From assembly GCA_022496185.1 (NCBI GenBank), contig WTXG01000047.1, positions 145,168 through 209,167 of the forward strand: a stretch of 64,000 nt of DNA, in the 5' to 3' direction. Below are positions 13,285-24,913 of this stretch, in pieces. Each line of letters begins with the position of its first letter. Within the stretch, counting starts at the first letter, position 1. The position numbers and the translations under genes are program-made. This stretch comes from Multifurca ochricompacta (taxonomy: Eukaryota > Basidiomycota > Agaricomycetes > Russulales > Russulaceae). The notes beneath the pieces are model-generated. The model was given only the letters and a program-made list of their open reading frames with translations, had not been told where the DNA came from and did not search any database.

Positions 13285-13529
13285 ACCCGTAGCTTACGGT
13301 ATGACGGTGCCGTAGCACGGTGCCATACCCGTACCGTACCAGCTCAAGTCAATCATCGAGACGGACGGTTACGGTACGGAAAACGCCGTCCAAACCCGTC
13401 AAAAAACGGCCGTAGACGGCATTAGACGGTATGGACGGCATTGACTGAATGGGCTTTAATCTTGTCATTAAGCCACCAAAACCCCCCCACTATAGTATCT
13501 TTACCTATTTAGATAGCAGATAAGTGTTA

Positions 13530-13760
13530 GCTAAATATGGTAAAGATAACAGATAAGATAAACTAACTAATACTCACTTCAGTTTATGTGGTCAAAACTG
13601 AAGTGAACATGTACAGAGTAGCAACCTTTTATACTGCTCAGAGGAGCATGACAATAAGTAGAATAAATTAGTTATTTAAATGTGACAAGGCAGAAGGAAT
13701 GTGTTGTGCGTCTGAATCATTATCTGACGCACTTTAGATTATCTTATCATGATCATGAGA
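13530..13760. repeat. Internal direct repeat of hAT element, copy a
   Basis: Diverged direct repeat of 15462-15690. Shared blocks in the same order include AGCTAAATATGRTAAAGATAA, AAAACTGAAGTGAAC, TGTGACAAG and a Tn-rich block ending CTTATCA. Confidence 0.65.
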
Positions 13761-15461
13761 TCGAGTCCACCCAGGTGCCCGGCTGTCTGGTCCCCGGTTC
13801 CTTACAATCCGGTCGCAACCGGCCCATCACAATATTATGGATTATGGAGCAGATTAGATTAGATTAGTGGATGGGGCACGATCTCCCTCCGTTGCCTGAC
13901 AAGAAGCGGCCGCATCTTGCACGCATGCAAGGTGATACTGCACTGGGTCATTGAGCTGTCTATTAGTCTAGATATTTGATTTTTGCCCTATTGTAATTGA
14001 ATTTTGGTCTGCCAGAGTCCAGTTGGAGGTATGCTCACATGTACCACACTTGGCTTCAGGAGTTGCCTTGTGCAATCCCGAATATAGTTTTTGGATGCCC
14101 CCTTTTGGGGGATGTTTTGGTATTGTTTCTCTGATGTCTCTTTTGTGATAATGTACCTACAATTACATTTATTGAGGGAGTTCATGTTCCAGTATGCCCT
14201 GTTTACACTACTCATGCTCACAGAAGCAAATGCAATGCTTGAAGTCCCTCTATGAGTTGCAGATTATGGCTGGTAAAGTTGATTGTTGGGTATTGTACTC
14301 ATGAACCACATAAAAAGGTGTAGAATAGCCCCAAGAATACACCTATTCATTGCTTTATTGCTCTAAGCTTGTTCATGCTACCCTGCTCAACTTTATTTTC
14401 TCTAGTAATACCGTCTACCGTAAAACATCAGGAAAATGACATATTGCTAGATTGACTAGTACTAGCCATTCTAGCCCTTCTAGCACTTTAAATTCAAAAG
14501 TAGATATAGCGAACGTGTCTTCACACCTAGATCTAGTTTTTTCAATCCAGAGCTAATTCATTCCTTTTCTGGATTCACTTTTATTTTTTTCTTACTCCGA
14601 TTTTCACATTAAAAAAACAAATCTATTATAATATCTATACTAATACACTGAACTGGCCTATCACGTACACAAATTCAAACTAAATGGGCCATATACAACC
14701 GGGGTCCTGGGAGTCGTCCAAAGTGAAAAAAAACAAAACAAAAGACATTAGCTCCCAGCAGATCAGATGAACACAGAAGACATACCAATGTTGTGTCCAT
14801 TGCAAGTGTTTCACAAAACAGCATTTGAAACATGACAGCTCCTGGTCTGATATAAGTGACCAAAGTAGAAGGGCCCAGCAACAAAAGGGCACGCACAGAG
14901 AGAATGAACAGCACACCATAGCCCAAAGAGAACATCAGGATGGGCTCAAGAACACCATCTCTCTGGGAAAATGGTAATGAGAGTAAGAGAGAGCAACTCA
15001 AGAATGAAATAGGAAGGGCGTACCAAGTGTAACAAGTCAACAGCTGCTCACAGGCAAGAGAACACCAAACACACTGCATACAAGTATGATGATATTGCTG
15101 GAAAGATGAAATAGTAGAGCCTCACTTTTCTTCATGGCACCCACATGGTCAACCAGACTAAGTTCAAAGTTAAAAAGTTGTCGGCGATAGAAGGAAAAAA
15201 GAGCTTATATTTACCTTTCTGCATCTAGCCCTCAATAAAGAGAAAAGATCCTGTCATGGAAGGAAGTGACATGGTGAGCATGAGTAACTTGGCCATAAAA
15301 GAGAGAGATGGAGGAAGAGGGAGAGGGAGATTGTGAGAGGGAAAAGGAGAAAGATAAATGTGAAGACGATGCGGGGAAGACAGCTTTTTGATTGGAGTGT
15401 GGAGTGAGAATTGTGCATGCGGCGTGGAAAATGTAGTTCCCACACTCACACTCAATGACGC

Positions 15462-15690
15462 ATTAGCTAAATATGATAAAGATAAGATAAAGTAGTTAAT
15501 GTTGTCAAAAACTGAAGTGAACGCATACAGAAATAGTCCTTTGAAACTACAAAAAGAGTGTGAAAATAAAGAGAGAAAATAATACTATTTACTTTTACTT
15601 GTGACAAGATTTGAAGGGACATGTCGTGCATGCAGTATGTAATTGTCTCTGAATGAGTTATCTGTCACACTTTGAATGATCTTATCAAGC
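15462..15690. repeat. Internal direct repeat of hAT element, copy b
   Basis: Second copy of the 13530-13760 segment, about 1.93 kb downstream in the same orientation, with insertions and deletions between shared blocks. Confidence 0.65.
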
Positions 15691-16140
15691 CAGCTTGTCT
15701 CGGTAAATTTGTGGCCATTCAGACTGTTGTGCATCTGGGTGCATTCTTATGAGCAGCACATCTCATGCCAATTTATGGTAGTAACCAATTACCATTACAC
15801 TTCACAGACTCACGATACATTCTAAACTATGTGGTAGTCTATATTATTAGTAGAATACGTGTATTGGAATGCAAAAGGTGTATAAGCGTATGTTAGTTAA
15901 TCCGGCCCGGCATCTCCGGTGTCGATTCATGCTGCATGCGTGCTGCTATTCCCTCATATAGTAAATACAATCTGGCGCCCTAGCCATTCTAGTCATTCTA
16001 GTCTATCTAGTTGTGCTAGCGAAATGTAATTTTCCTGATGAACGGCCGTACCGTACCCGTACCGTACTGTCAGCGATCCAGTGAGTACAAAAAACGGTAG
16101 GTGTACGGGTCAGCCGAACCCGTCCCTCACCGTCAAACGG

Positions 16141-16156
16141 ACGGCGCGCAGCCCTA
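16141..16156. repeat. Right terminal inverted repeat of hAT element
   Basis: Exact inverse of 13269-13284. The same terminus, with CpG sites changed to TpG/CpA, begins the second copy at 37881. Confidence 0.85.
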
Positions 16157-16164
16157 GTAATTGC

Positions 16165-16576
16165 ACTTCGAGTGGATGTGTGACAAATCGTGGCAGTTGT
16201 GCCAACAAATCAAATCAAGGCGCACTGGTTAACCTCGACCTCAGTCTTCCAAATTTTCGCCGAGCCCACAATTATTTCTGGTGTTTCTGGCTGCTGGCCG
16301 AAATCACCGGATCAACTTTCACATGATCACGAAGAATTTGCTTTAGTCTTTTCCTGATTACGCACACTCAGGGAACGGTCTGACCATGGCACTACGCATC
16401 TAGATCTCTGGTGTATGTTTCAGGTACACTCTCTCTTTGAATTGAGTCCCAGCCAAATTTCAGGTTCTATATGTTGATTTGTGACCACTGATCTGTCCTG
16501 GTGATGAAACTTTGCAAACCTTGATAGATGGGGACCATCGACGCCGCCTACCCCTGGCGGTGTCAAGCACACCCCC
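16165..16576. other. Upstream region of esterase 2
   Basis: About 410 bp between the hAT target site and the esterase 2 TATA box. No other feature was seen. Confidence 0.5.
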
Positions 16577-16584
16577 TATATAAA
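16577..16584 (+). promoter_or_regulatory. TATA box of esterase 2
   Basis: TATATAAA, 66 bp before the ATG, preceded by a C-rich stretch. Confidence 0.65.
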
Positions 16585-16650
16585 GCCACGACAAGGAAGA
16601 GGTCCCTCGACCATTAGGTTTCTCACTTCCCCAAAGGCGACCTGCTTCAC

Positions 16651-19135
16651 ATGAGGGTGATTCACGTAGCCCTTGCCTTGTTTGTACGGCAGGCAGTCTT
16701 CGCTCTTGCGACCTCAACAAGGAGACCTTTTGTTGTGCAGCAGAAATCGAATACTCCCCTTGTGGGGACGAAGTTCTACGGCAGCGCTCCTTCTGCCCCA
16801 CAAGCATACCTTGATAACGCAACTTTCACCGGAATCTATATAGGTCGAACGGCCCGGTTCTTGGGTATCCCATACGCACAGCCTCCGTGAGTTCGAACTA
16901 CCGTTGCCACTCGCCAATAGAGCAAACAAGCGTGTCTGTAGCACGTGCAACCGGCGTCTACGGTTGCCAGAACCTCTTCCACCTTATGAAGGCCATTATG
17001 ATGTTCATAAATTCGGGCCGTCGTGCCCACAGCAGCGCTTGATTCTACCTATAGGGCTGAACACAGGGTTGGAAAAGGATGTTAGCAGCATCGTGACCAG
17101 CCTCTACGAAGATGTGACAACAGATAGCGAGGACTGTAAGGCCTACTCTCGTCATCGATAGGCGTATAGCACTAAGTATCATTGTGTCACAAGGTCTGAC
17201 GATCAATGTTGTCACACCTGTGAGCGCCACGCCGTCGTCCGGACTTCCTGTTGTGGTTGTAAGTATGGTTACAAACATTCCAATGCGATGTAGATTCACT
17301 TATAGGCGGGGTGGTTAGTGGTTTTTCGGCGGCGGCTTCGAAATTGGCGGGACTGCTACGTATGTGCCATTTTCCTTGCGATAGAGAGAACGACTCTCAG
17401 CATTGTATCCGGAAGTTATGATGGTGGGGTTATCGTTTCCCGCTCCATTGAAATTGGGGAGCCAGTGATTTTTGTCAGTATGAACTACCGGTGAGCCGAT
17501 CTCGATGGTTGTACGTGGTTGATCAACGAGTCTATACGCCCGCTAGCATTTCTGGTATGTTGTACTTGAACATCATCCTCCAAAACACCTCGACATAAAG
17601 TTCCCTCCTTGCAGCGCTTGGCTTCCTACCAGGGAAAGAGGTGAAAGAAGCTAAAATTGGAAACCTGGGCCTTCAAGATCGTGAGTTGACTCCCTATTGT
17701 TCACGTTGTGAAACTCATCCACTCGGAGAACGCCTCTCCTTGAAATGGATCCAGAAATATATCTCGGCATTCGGTGGCGATCCCTCCAAAGTGACCATGT
17801 CAGTTCAGTCTGTCGCTCTTGTGGTATGCTCTTATACATTACACCAGATGGGGAGAAAGCGCGGGTGCCATTTCAGTGGCCCTACATATGCTAGTGAATC
17901 AGGGTGACCAACAAGGATTATTCCGAGGTGCAATCATGCAATCGGGTGGCCCCATTCCAGTTGGAGACATCGAGCATGGCCAGCAATATTATGACGCTCT
18001 CGTTAAAAACGCAGCTTGTGACAATAGTCCTGATACTTTGGAATGTCTTCGTAACGTGCCATTCCCAAGGTTAAAGTATGCTATGGACATCTCGCCCAAC
18101 TTCTTCGCGTATCAGGTAAAGGCCCATTCATTTGACAGCACTCGTTGACGGGATCTCATCTCTCTGAATGTACAGGGGCTTACATTAGCTTGGTTACCCC
18201 GCGTCGATGGCGTTTTCTTGACTGAGCCACCCCAATACGCGGTTCTGCGAGGCCATGTAGCAAATGTACCCATGATTACAGGCACGAGGCTTTTGCATAC
18301 TGCGGAGGGGATATGCTGAGGGTATTGCAGGAAATTGCGACGACGAGGGTTCACTATTCTCGCTATCGTCTCTGAATATCAGGTGGGTTCTCATATACTT
18401 TCACTAGCCAACATTTGTCCGAAGGTGGACGATGGCAGCGGCACAGACGACCTGCGGGTGTACATGAAGTCGTTCATGTTGCCATCTGCCGCTCCAAACG
18501 AGTTGGACCTCCTCCTGCAATATTATCCAGACAATCAACTGGCTGGGTGCCCCTTTGATACGGGGATTAGGAACGAACTAGGTGTGCCTTATTGCGGGTT
18601 ATTCCCTCAATAGTCTTGAGATTACTTGGCCAGGCCCACAATTCAAACGGATTGCCGCAATCCAAGGCGATATCGTATTTCATGGCCCCCGTCGATTCTT
18701 CTTGACACATCAAGCCCGCAAGCAGAGTAGCTGGGCTTTCAGTATGTTCAGATTTGCGTACCAGAGCCCGTCATTTGCTTAGATGTTTGCAGTTCATAAG
18801 CGGGGCAAGGATACCCCATTCGTCGGAGCCGTAAGTCCTCATTAGATCATTAGAAATTCTTTCCAAAGAGAGCTTATTCCCTGCCATTAGGCACACGCGA
18901 CAGACCTTCTGAATTCGTTTGGTGGGGGGAATTGGCGGATTATATCATATATTTCACTCGAAACCTCAATCCAAACGGCAAGTTAGGGATTAAGTGGCCA
19001 CAGTACAATTTACGAAACCCAAAGGCGCTTATTTTCCAGGACGACCCATTCTTTCCTGTAATTGTAGGAGACGATAACTATCGCGCCAACTCTCTGGAAT
19101 TTGTTGCGAATCTGTCGTTGCTACATCCCATCTAG
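16651..19135 (+). CDS. Secreted carboxylesterase/lipase, type B (copy 2, one frameshift)
   Basis: Paralogue of the esterase at 10106-12598 with the same intron plan. A signal peptide (MRVIHVALALFVRQAVFALA) is followed by LGIPYAQPP, WFFGGGFEIGG (about 17320), WGESAGAIS (17848), the acidic motif GNCDDEGS (about 18330) and HATDL (about 18898), so the Ser-Glu-His triad is kept. Intron 18282-18330 also starts with GC. In the last exon the G run at 18924-18929 is one base shorter than copy 1 requires, which shifts the frame. The correct frame resumes at once and runs to the TAG shared in position with copy 1. This is either a recent lesion or a consensus error (see findings). 5' exons are clearly diverged from copy 1, but the middle exons and one intron are almost identical. 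Confidence 0.82.
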
Positions 19136-19949
19136 GATCGGTTTTTGTGTATTTATATGATGTTCTCAAACCGAATCCATAGTGTATAATGCCATGCCGG
19201 GTTCAGGGTAGTTAACAGTGATCCCGCATCGCAAACTGGGAAATTCGCGCTCTTGCCCCTTCCTTGTCAGCGGCATTTGCTTCCTTGAGCCGCATATCAT
19301 ATAAGTGAGCTCGGGGCCGATTGTGGTTCTGTAGGACCCGACGTTGATTCCCAAATGTATCTTGACCTCAAAGCGTAGGGAAACTACCGAAGGGGTGCAA
19401 TGAGCTACTCTCCCTGCTCCTTCCATGTCTAGCCGACAGCTAACAGTTTTTTTTACAAAATCCACCTCAGGGTATAGAAGCGCCAACTTCTCCTCAAACC
19501 TTCTTTTTCCTCTTCTATGTGGGTGTGACTCAATCTTACCAATAGTCTCCTCCAGCCTAGTTAAGGCCGAGATTCCATAAATTGTCGGGCGACGTGAGAT
19601 GCAAGGGCTTGCTCAAGACCATTCGAGGTGGGGGCGGGGGGGGGAATGCCCAGCTTTGAGTGTTGAGAGGGGCGCTGGGGAGTCGGTGGAGCTTATTCAG
19701 CTAACAGCTTATGGATCTTGCAGAAAGTAGGTGTGTGGGTGAGAGAATTATTCCCCAAGTATGAGACCCGTATTGCAATTAGACACGCGGATTGCCCCGC
19801 GTCAATCATTCGAGAATAACGCACGACGTATCAATGACGTCTTTAAAACTGTGGGTAATCAAGTAGGCTTGAGACACCTCAGAGAAAGCAAAGAGGATAG
19901 AAGAAACCACAACGACAAGGAAAATTATGGCGGATGGATACTGAGAGTC
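19136..19949. other. Intergenic, esterase 2 to HIRIP3-like gene
   Basis: About 810 bp where the esterase and the minus-strand gene converge. It includes a G-rich run near 19627-19645. A 106-codon minus-strand open frame (19166-19486) has no recognisable feature and is probably chance. Confidence 0.5.
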
Positions 19950-21749
19950 TCAGTTGTCATCCGAACTCTGGTCTTGAAGAAACGCCATGATGCTCCGCCG
20001 TGCAGTATTCTGACTCAATCAGGTCGCGCTAAAGGGAAAGCCACATGAGTACTCACTCCCTTGGGCGGCTGACGGTCAGATTCACTTTCACTTCCTGAAT
20101 CTGAACCAATGTCGGCATCGTTGGTAGTATCAGCACCCTTTTTAAGCATGCGCCGACCCCGACCCTCCGCTTTCAACGGTTTCCCAGATACGACAGCCCT
20201 TTCAAACGTCTGCACGTCGTCTGGGTGAGCAATGACTTCAGTATTTTCGTGTTTTCCCAGCAGGGTCACGCACCCAATTCCTGGGCGAGTTCACGCCGAG
20301 CGCGGATTTTGCCAGCTTGCTCCATGCTTAGGCGCCCCACCATACCGAGATCGGTAAGTGTCTTGCGAATATGCTCAATCTGTGCGCTAGTACTAAGATT
20401 GGCGAGCTCTCGCGCCCATTGCTTTCGCACACCGCACGCCAAGACGAGGGACTATGAAGGTTAGGTGAGTCAGCGTGTACAGGCCCCGTGAGGTCAAAAA
20501 CGGAGACCTTAAGGCGCTTGATGGTTTCTTCATCCTTCGAGAGGGGCTGCGTAGAGTTCTTTGAGCGCTTTGTTTTCGCTTTCGCCTGTACCTTTCCGGA
20601 TTCGGAGTTCTGAATTGAAAAGATTAATTCGAAACCCGGAAAAGAGACGGGACAGAAAAAAAAACCTTAGATTTGCCACGGCCTTTCTTCTTTGGGGGTT
20701 CATCTACCAGAGACGACATTTCCGAACCACTCTTTCGCGAAGCCGGGTAATGAATGTTCCGAGCAGCTTTACAGAGCAGTATATATGTACCTTTATGGCA
20801 GCCATACGGTCCGACGACGGGGCAACCCTTGGCGTCACGTCTGATGTTTCTGCATCAGAGTCGCTCTGCCCAAAGTAATCATGAACTTTTGAAATGGTAT
20901 CGCGTCCAGGGCCACGGACCTGGACTATAGGAGCAGATGGCCGCTTGCGTTTTGGCCCCGAGGATGCAACCTTGGCGGATGACGAAGATTGATTTCCGGC
21001 TTGCGCGATTGAATCAGATGACTTGACTTTCGTAATGACGCGGACAGGTTCGCTCCCCTGCATAGATAGTGAGCGTGTGAATGGGATACCATGCCATCAA
21101 TTTATATACTTCGTTAGTATCCGCAACCATGTCTGATTTCACTTTGGGATGTGAGGTAGATGAGCTTGGTACATCCTTGAGATCGGATTCTACGATAATT
21201 TCCTAGGGAATATGGTAAATTTAAACGGTTAATAGACTCTTCACTACACACCGTTGACTTGATTGACTTGGACACTGATGAATGCCTATTCCGGCCACCC
21301 TTCGGCTTTGAGTCACTCTTCCTTGTCCCTCCATCTTCGAGATTACTTGTACTAGGGTCCGATTCACGTTTCTGGTCAGGATCAGGGTGTATGTAAATGG
21401 ATTGGGTACCTAAATGATGAAAGGGAGCAAGAGATCACACACCATAGCATCATGAATTGAGCGCTTCACGAGGGTTTTATATCTAGGCTCATCCAGTATT
21501 CCACTGGAAAGTCCTAGTTTGTCTTCTACCTCAGAACGCACAAGTCGTGGTGTAAGGGAGCTGACAACAGTACGGATCTAGTCAGAAATAGCCATGCACA
21601 ACGGACTATTTCACGACAACGAACCTGAGATTGTTATTCTCTTTAGCTTTCGAAACAATGGAGAAGACGATAGGGGGTATTTGACCCTCATCGAATTGAG
21701 CAGAGAGGACTTGACTTGAAGGAGTACTGGGAGTACTGCCGTGAGACAT
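19950..21749 (-). CDS. HIRIP3-like histone chaperone family protein
   Basis: Predicted nuclear protein resembling HIRA-interacting protein 3, a family that binds H2A/H2B. The ATG (21747-21749) opens MSHGSTPSTPSSQVLSAQF; a helical N-terminal domain follows (VRSEVEDKLGLSSGIL near 21520), like the DEK-C/HIRIP3 N-terminus. The middle is Ser/Asp/Lys-rich and disordered (20704-21063). The conserved helical block spans 20270-20455: LACGVRKQWARELANLST, HIRKTLTDLGM and MEQAGKIRARRELAQEL, matching the HIRIP3 core where a cysteine-containing helix is followed by LGM. A Ser/Asp/Glu tail comes next. The last exon reads RRSIMAFLQDQSSDDN before TGA at 19950-19952. At least five introns. The family call rests on pattern memory; function is inferred. 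Confidence 0.7.
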
Positions 21750-21874
21750 GAACGAACACTGTCGTTGTCGGTGGCAGGGTGAACTCAGGTGTCACGTGCC
21801 ATAAACCCGAGAGATTACGTCATACATATTAAGCTGACACGTGACAATTATCTAATCTAATCTAGCTAGCTAGC

Positions 21875-24784
21875 CTAGATCGACACTAACCCACGTCGGC
21901 GAACTGGCGGACGCGTCCGCTTGCGTTTCTTTCCCTGGTTAAACGCGTTCGCACTTTTCAAGTCCCGTCCAAGAGGGTCCTCCTTCTTTACTTGATAGAT
22001 ACGGACCTGCGGCATCACAAGAATCAGGACAATGTTTCGAAACAAATGAAATCAGAAAAAAGCAACTTACAATCCAGTTCTCGGATGTGAATGCTTCCTC
22101 TAGAAATGTAGGCGTTAGTACAATTTACTACAGAGCAGTCGGGTAAGACTAAGCTCACCTAGATAGTCCAACGAAGGGCCCGGATTCGAGATCATCTGCC
22201 CGCGTACACGGTCCTGTGCTTGTCCGCCACCGAAGAGTTCTGCAAATCTGAAGGCCATATCATCAACGGTCCCATTCTCCTAGAAGGAACAACCCGCAGC
22301 CGACGCACCGGTAATACGACATCTTATACATCAAACTATTTCTCATAGCAGGTGACGCCTGATCATCCACGCGGTAGTCGCCTTGAGGAGTGAAGTATTG
22401 TGGTTCCTGGATCTCATCAGGCCAAACGCCCTGCGCAATGCGCACCATCCATAGGAACTTGTTAATGTCGTCACCAGAGTAGCCAAGCACACCGCCGAAG
22501 ATGATAAGAACATAGTCGACGTCATGCTTGCGCAGAATAGGGTACGCAACCTCCTCGGGGCTAGACATGGCCTTGCCCACCGTGGCGATGTGAGCTGCAA
22601 CAAGGTTTCATTCATTCCTGATCAAAGGAGTGCTCTTCGAACCACTTACTGTTGTTCCATGTATTATTGTCGACTAGTGTGGGACGGTCCGCCATGCCAG
22701 CAATCTGATAGCCGTAGTCCCACCAGCTCATAACGACTGCGTCCTTCGCCGTGTTCTCCCGGAGCCAATAGTATGCTTCGCGGAAATCGTCAATAATGTG
22801 TAGCCCGTCCTGTGTATGCGAAGACAGCACGACACTTGGCGACGAGTACGCATTGGACGTCACCCAAGTGCAATGCACAACGAAGAATAACAACATCCCC
22901 AGTGCATTCAGGATAACGGCGCCACGTGTGTCGAGCCCAACAATTCCACGCTGTGCAGGTTTCGCTTTCTTGCTGACGGAGGCCCCGACGTCACCATGTC
23001 TGTCAGTAGCTCCGCCACAGTTGCGCCAGAAGCAGGAGTCGAAGCCGACTTGTCCTTTTTTGCCACGTCTGTCTTATCGTCCTCCGTTACCTCCGGCTCC
23101 GTGGGGTCAATATAGGTGTCAAAAACGCTGGAGAGCGCAACTGCTGCTGACACGCACACGATTGGCGTGAGGGTAAGCATCAACCGAACCATGACACCAG
23201 CGAAATAGCTTGCTACAAGCGCATAGATAATCACAAAACGTGCTCGTCACGCAGCTCCTTGAAGCACAGAACGACGCCCGCCGGAAAGAGGAATATGAGA
23301 AAATGGAGGTCCATGAGAAGGACGGCCATGCGGTGGGCTGATGCTCAGATACGGAAGCGATGATTGGAATATATCTGAGTAAGGCATCCAGTCAAGGGCA
23401 CATCCTCAAGGAGACAACATCACTCACTTCTTGGCGTAGCCTGTGTCCAAAGGGAGTAGAAACGTCCGGTCCATGGTGCGATCCACCCTTTGTAGGTCAG
23501 ACCAATAATAGCCAACGTGCCGAGAATACCGGCCCAATCACAGAAACAAAAAGTAGCCGTCGGAACTGCTTGGATGACACATGAGACCGAACAAGCTCTA
23601 CAAAAGCAATGATCTGCAAAAGGCCAAAGACACCTGATGGGCATTAGTAAATAGGAAACTTAGAGTATCACTTCCGGCATACCAAGGGCCCCCATATGTT
23701 CACTGGTACGGACAGGCTGAAAACCGACGAAGGGCACCTGCATGCTAGCAAGAGTACCGATCGCATACCATGACGAGTAGGCTACATAAAGGCGGTTTGT
23801 AAAACGACCCATCAATGTGAGAACGAGAGCATGCAGCGGGATCATGTTCGTGATAAATGCGTAACCACCTGCGAAACGCTCGTAAAGTTAGACTTCAAAT
23901 GTATCAGGTTGGATCGTTTACCCCAAGCGGCAACCATATAAAAATAGAATAGAGCTGCGAGTGTGCCATAAAGCGCACTGCCTTGTTTCATGGCCTTGAT
24001 CCAAAGGAAGAAAGTGAACATGAGGAGAAAGATGGCAATGGCCTCGTTATCATAAGAGCCTGCGACGGAGCGTGAAATGTATCCAGGAACGATGCCAATA
24101 AAGCTGCGGCTAGGAGGCCAGCGCTCTCATCTTTCAACTCCTTTGTGAGCCTGCAACAGAAAGGGTGAACAATGGCAGACGAGCAAGTACTACGAATTTA
24201 CATGTAGGTTGCCCAGGCTGTGAGGGGACTAAAACCAGGAGCAAGGAGTACGCAAATATTCCGTATGTCGACTGGAAGGTGAAGATAATGGAGAATGTTG
24301 TAGATAACACCACTCGTTGCCATAAGGCCAGGGTAAATTGTACCCCAACAACACGGCCCAATGGATACCAGGCTGTGGGGTCAAACCAGTTCCAGAATTC
24401 CTGCCGGAGAGTCAACTAAACAACCCAGTGAGGACTCTGAGCACTACGCACATAGAAACCCTTAGACGCGAGTACTTTTGTTGCACGGCTGACCTGCCAT
24501 TAGTAACACATTTTACCAACCACGATTCAATGAGGACATACTAGTTGAACCATGGATCACTGAGAGCGAGAACGAACGAGAACAATAGATCAATGTTTAG
24601 AAAGAAAGAAAGGGGATAGGCCCACAATTCATGTATGATACTTTCAAAGTTGATGACAGCGAATAAACGAGATGCAATGGCAGCACCAGAAATAAGGACA
24701 AAAGCAATTATTCGGACCAACGACGCCGGCATTTGCGACGGTCGCTGGTGAAAGGTCAGTAGGGAGTGGATAGGCCTTTGGCAT
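21875..24784 (-). CDS. STT3: Oligosaccharyltransferase catalytic subunit STT3
   Basis: Catalytic subunit of the ER oligosaccharyltransferase, which moves the lipid-linked glycan to Asn in N-X-S/T sequons. Landmarks on the minus strand: [15 protein letters not shown] (about 24650) and the tiny DPWFN exon (about 24551); [17 protein letters not shown] (24365-24415); [14 protein letters not shown] (about 24060); [12 protein letters not shown] (about 23480); [18 protein letters not shown] (about 23350); [15 protein letters not shown]; the signature SWWDYGYQI (22715-22740); DNNTWNN; and a C-terminal basic tail ending in TAG (21875-21877). Multi-span membrane protein, about a dozen introns. Seven one-base deficits break the frame (near 24345, 24101, 23534, 23447, 23317, 23236, 22984). 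The ATG at 24784 reads [19 protein letters not shown], then the frame shifts into SLVRIIAF; an ATG at 24732 is the alternative start. Confidence 0.95.
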
Positions 24785-24913
24785 GGCCTTGAAGACTGTA
24801 ATAAACGAAGGTTGTTGGGTTCTTGCTCATGTCAAACGGGTCGACGTGTCATGAGAGCGTATTACATAAGCTACTCATTCCTCCTTCCTCGTCAGCGACT
24901 GCTACACCGCGTC
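24785..24913. promoter_or_regulatory. Shared divergent promoter of STT3 and HDA1
   Basis: Only about 129 bp (or 181 bp if STT3 starts at 24732) separate the two opposed start codons. No TATA box was seen on either strand. Both genes must be transcribed from this interval or from sites inside each other's leaders. Confidence 0.6.

Larger units (their letters stand above)
13269..16156. mobile_element. Non-autonomous hAT-like DNA transposon
   Basis: Terminal inverted repeats of 16 bp (TAGGGCTGCGCGCCGT at 13269-13284 and its reverse complement at 16141-16156) are flanked by near-perfect 8-bp direct repeats: GTAATTGT at 13261-13268 and GTAATTGC at 16157-16164. An 8-bp duplication and TAGGG-type ends are typical of hAT elements. 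Subterminal DNA is rich in the ACCGTACC motif in both orientations (13280-13440, 16040-16130). I found no transposase: the longest open frame (14675-15079, minus) has no recognisable motif. A second, truncated copy lies at 37881-38342. The interior carries a diverged direct repeat (separate entries). Confidence 0.85.

Noticed and set aside
14675..15079. 134-codon minus-strand open frame inside the hAT element as a transposase
   Set aside because: No hAT dimerisation motif, zinc finger or acidic triad. Composition is Leu/Cys/Phe-rich, as expected from a chance frame.
16651..19135. Calling esterase 2 a pseudogene
   Set aside because: Its only lesion is one G missing from a G run, identical in kind to lesions in STT3. 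Catalytic residues and splice sites are intact, so I keep it as a gene with a probable sequence error.
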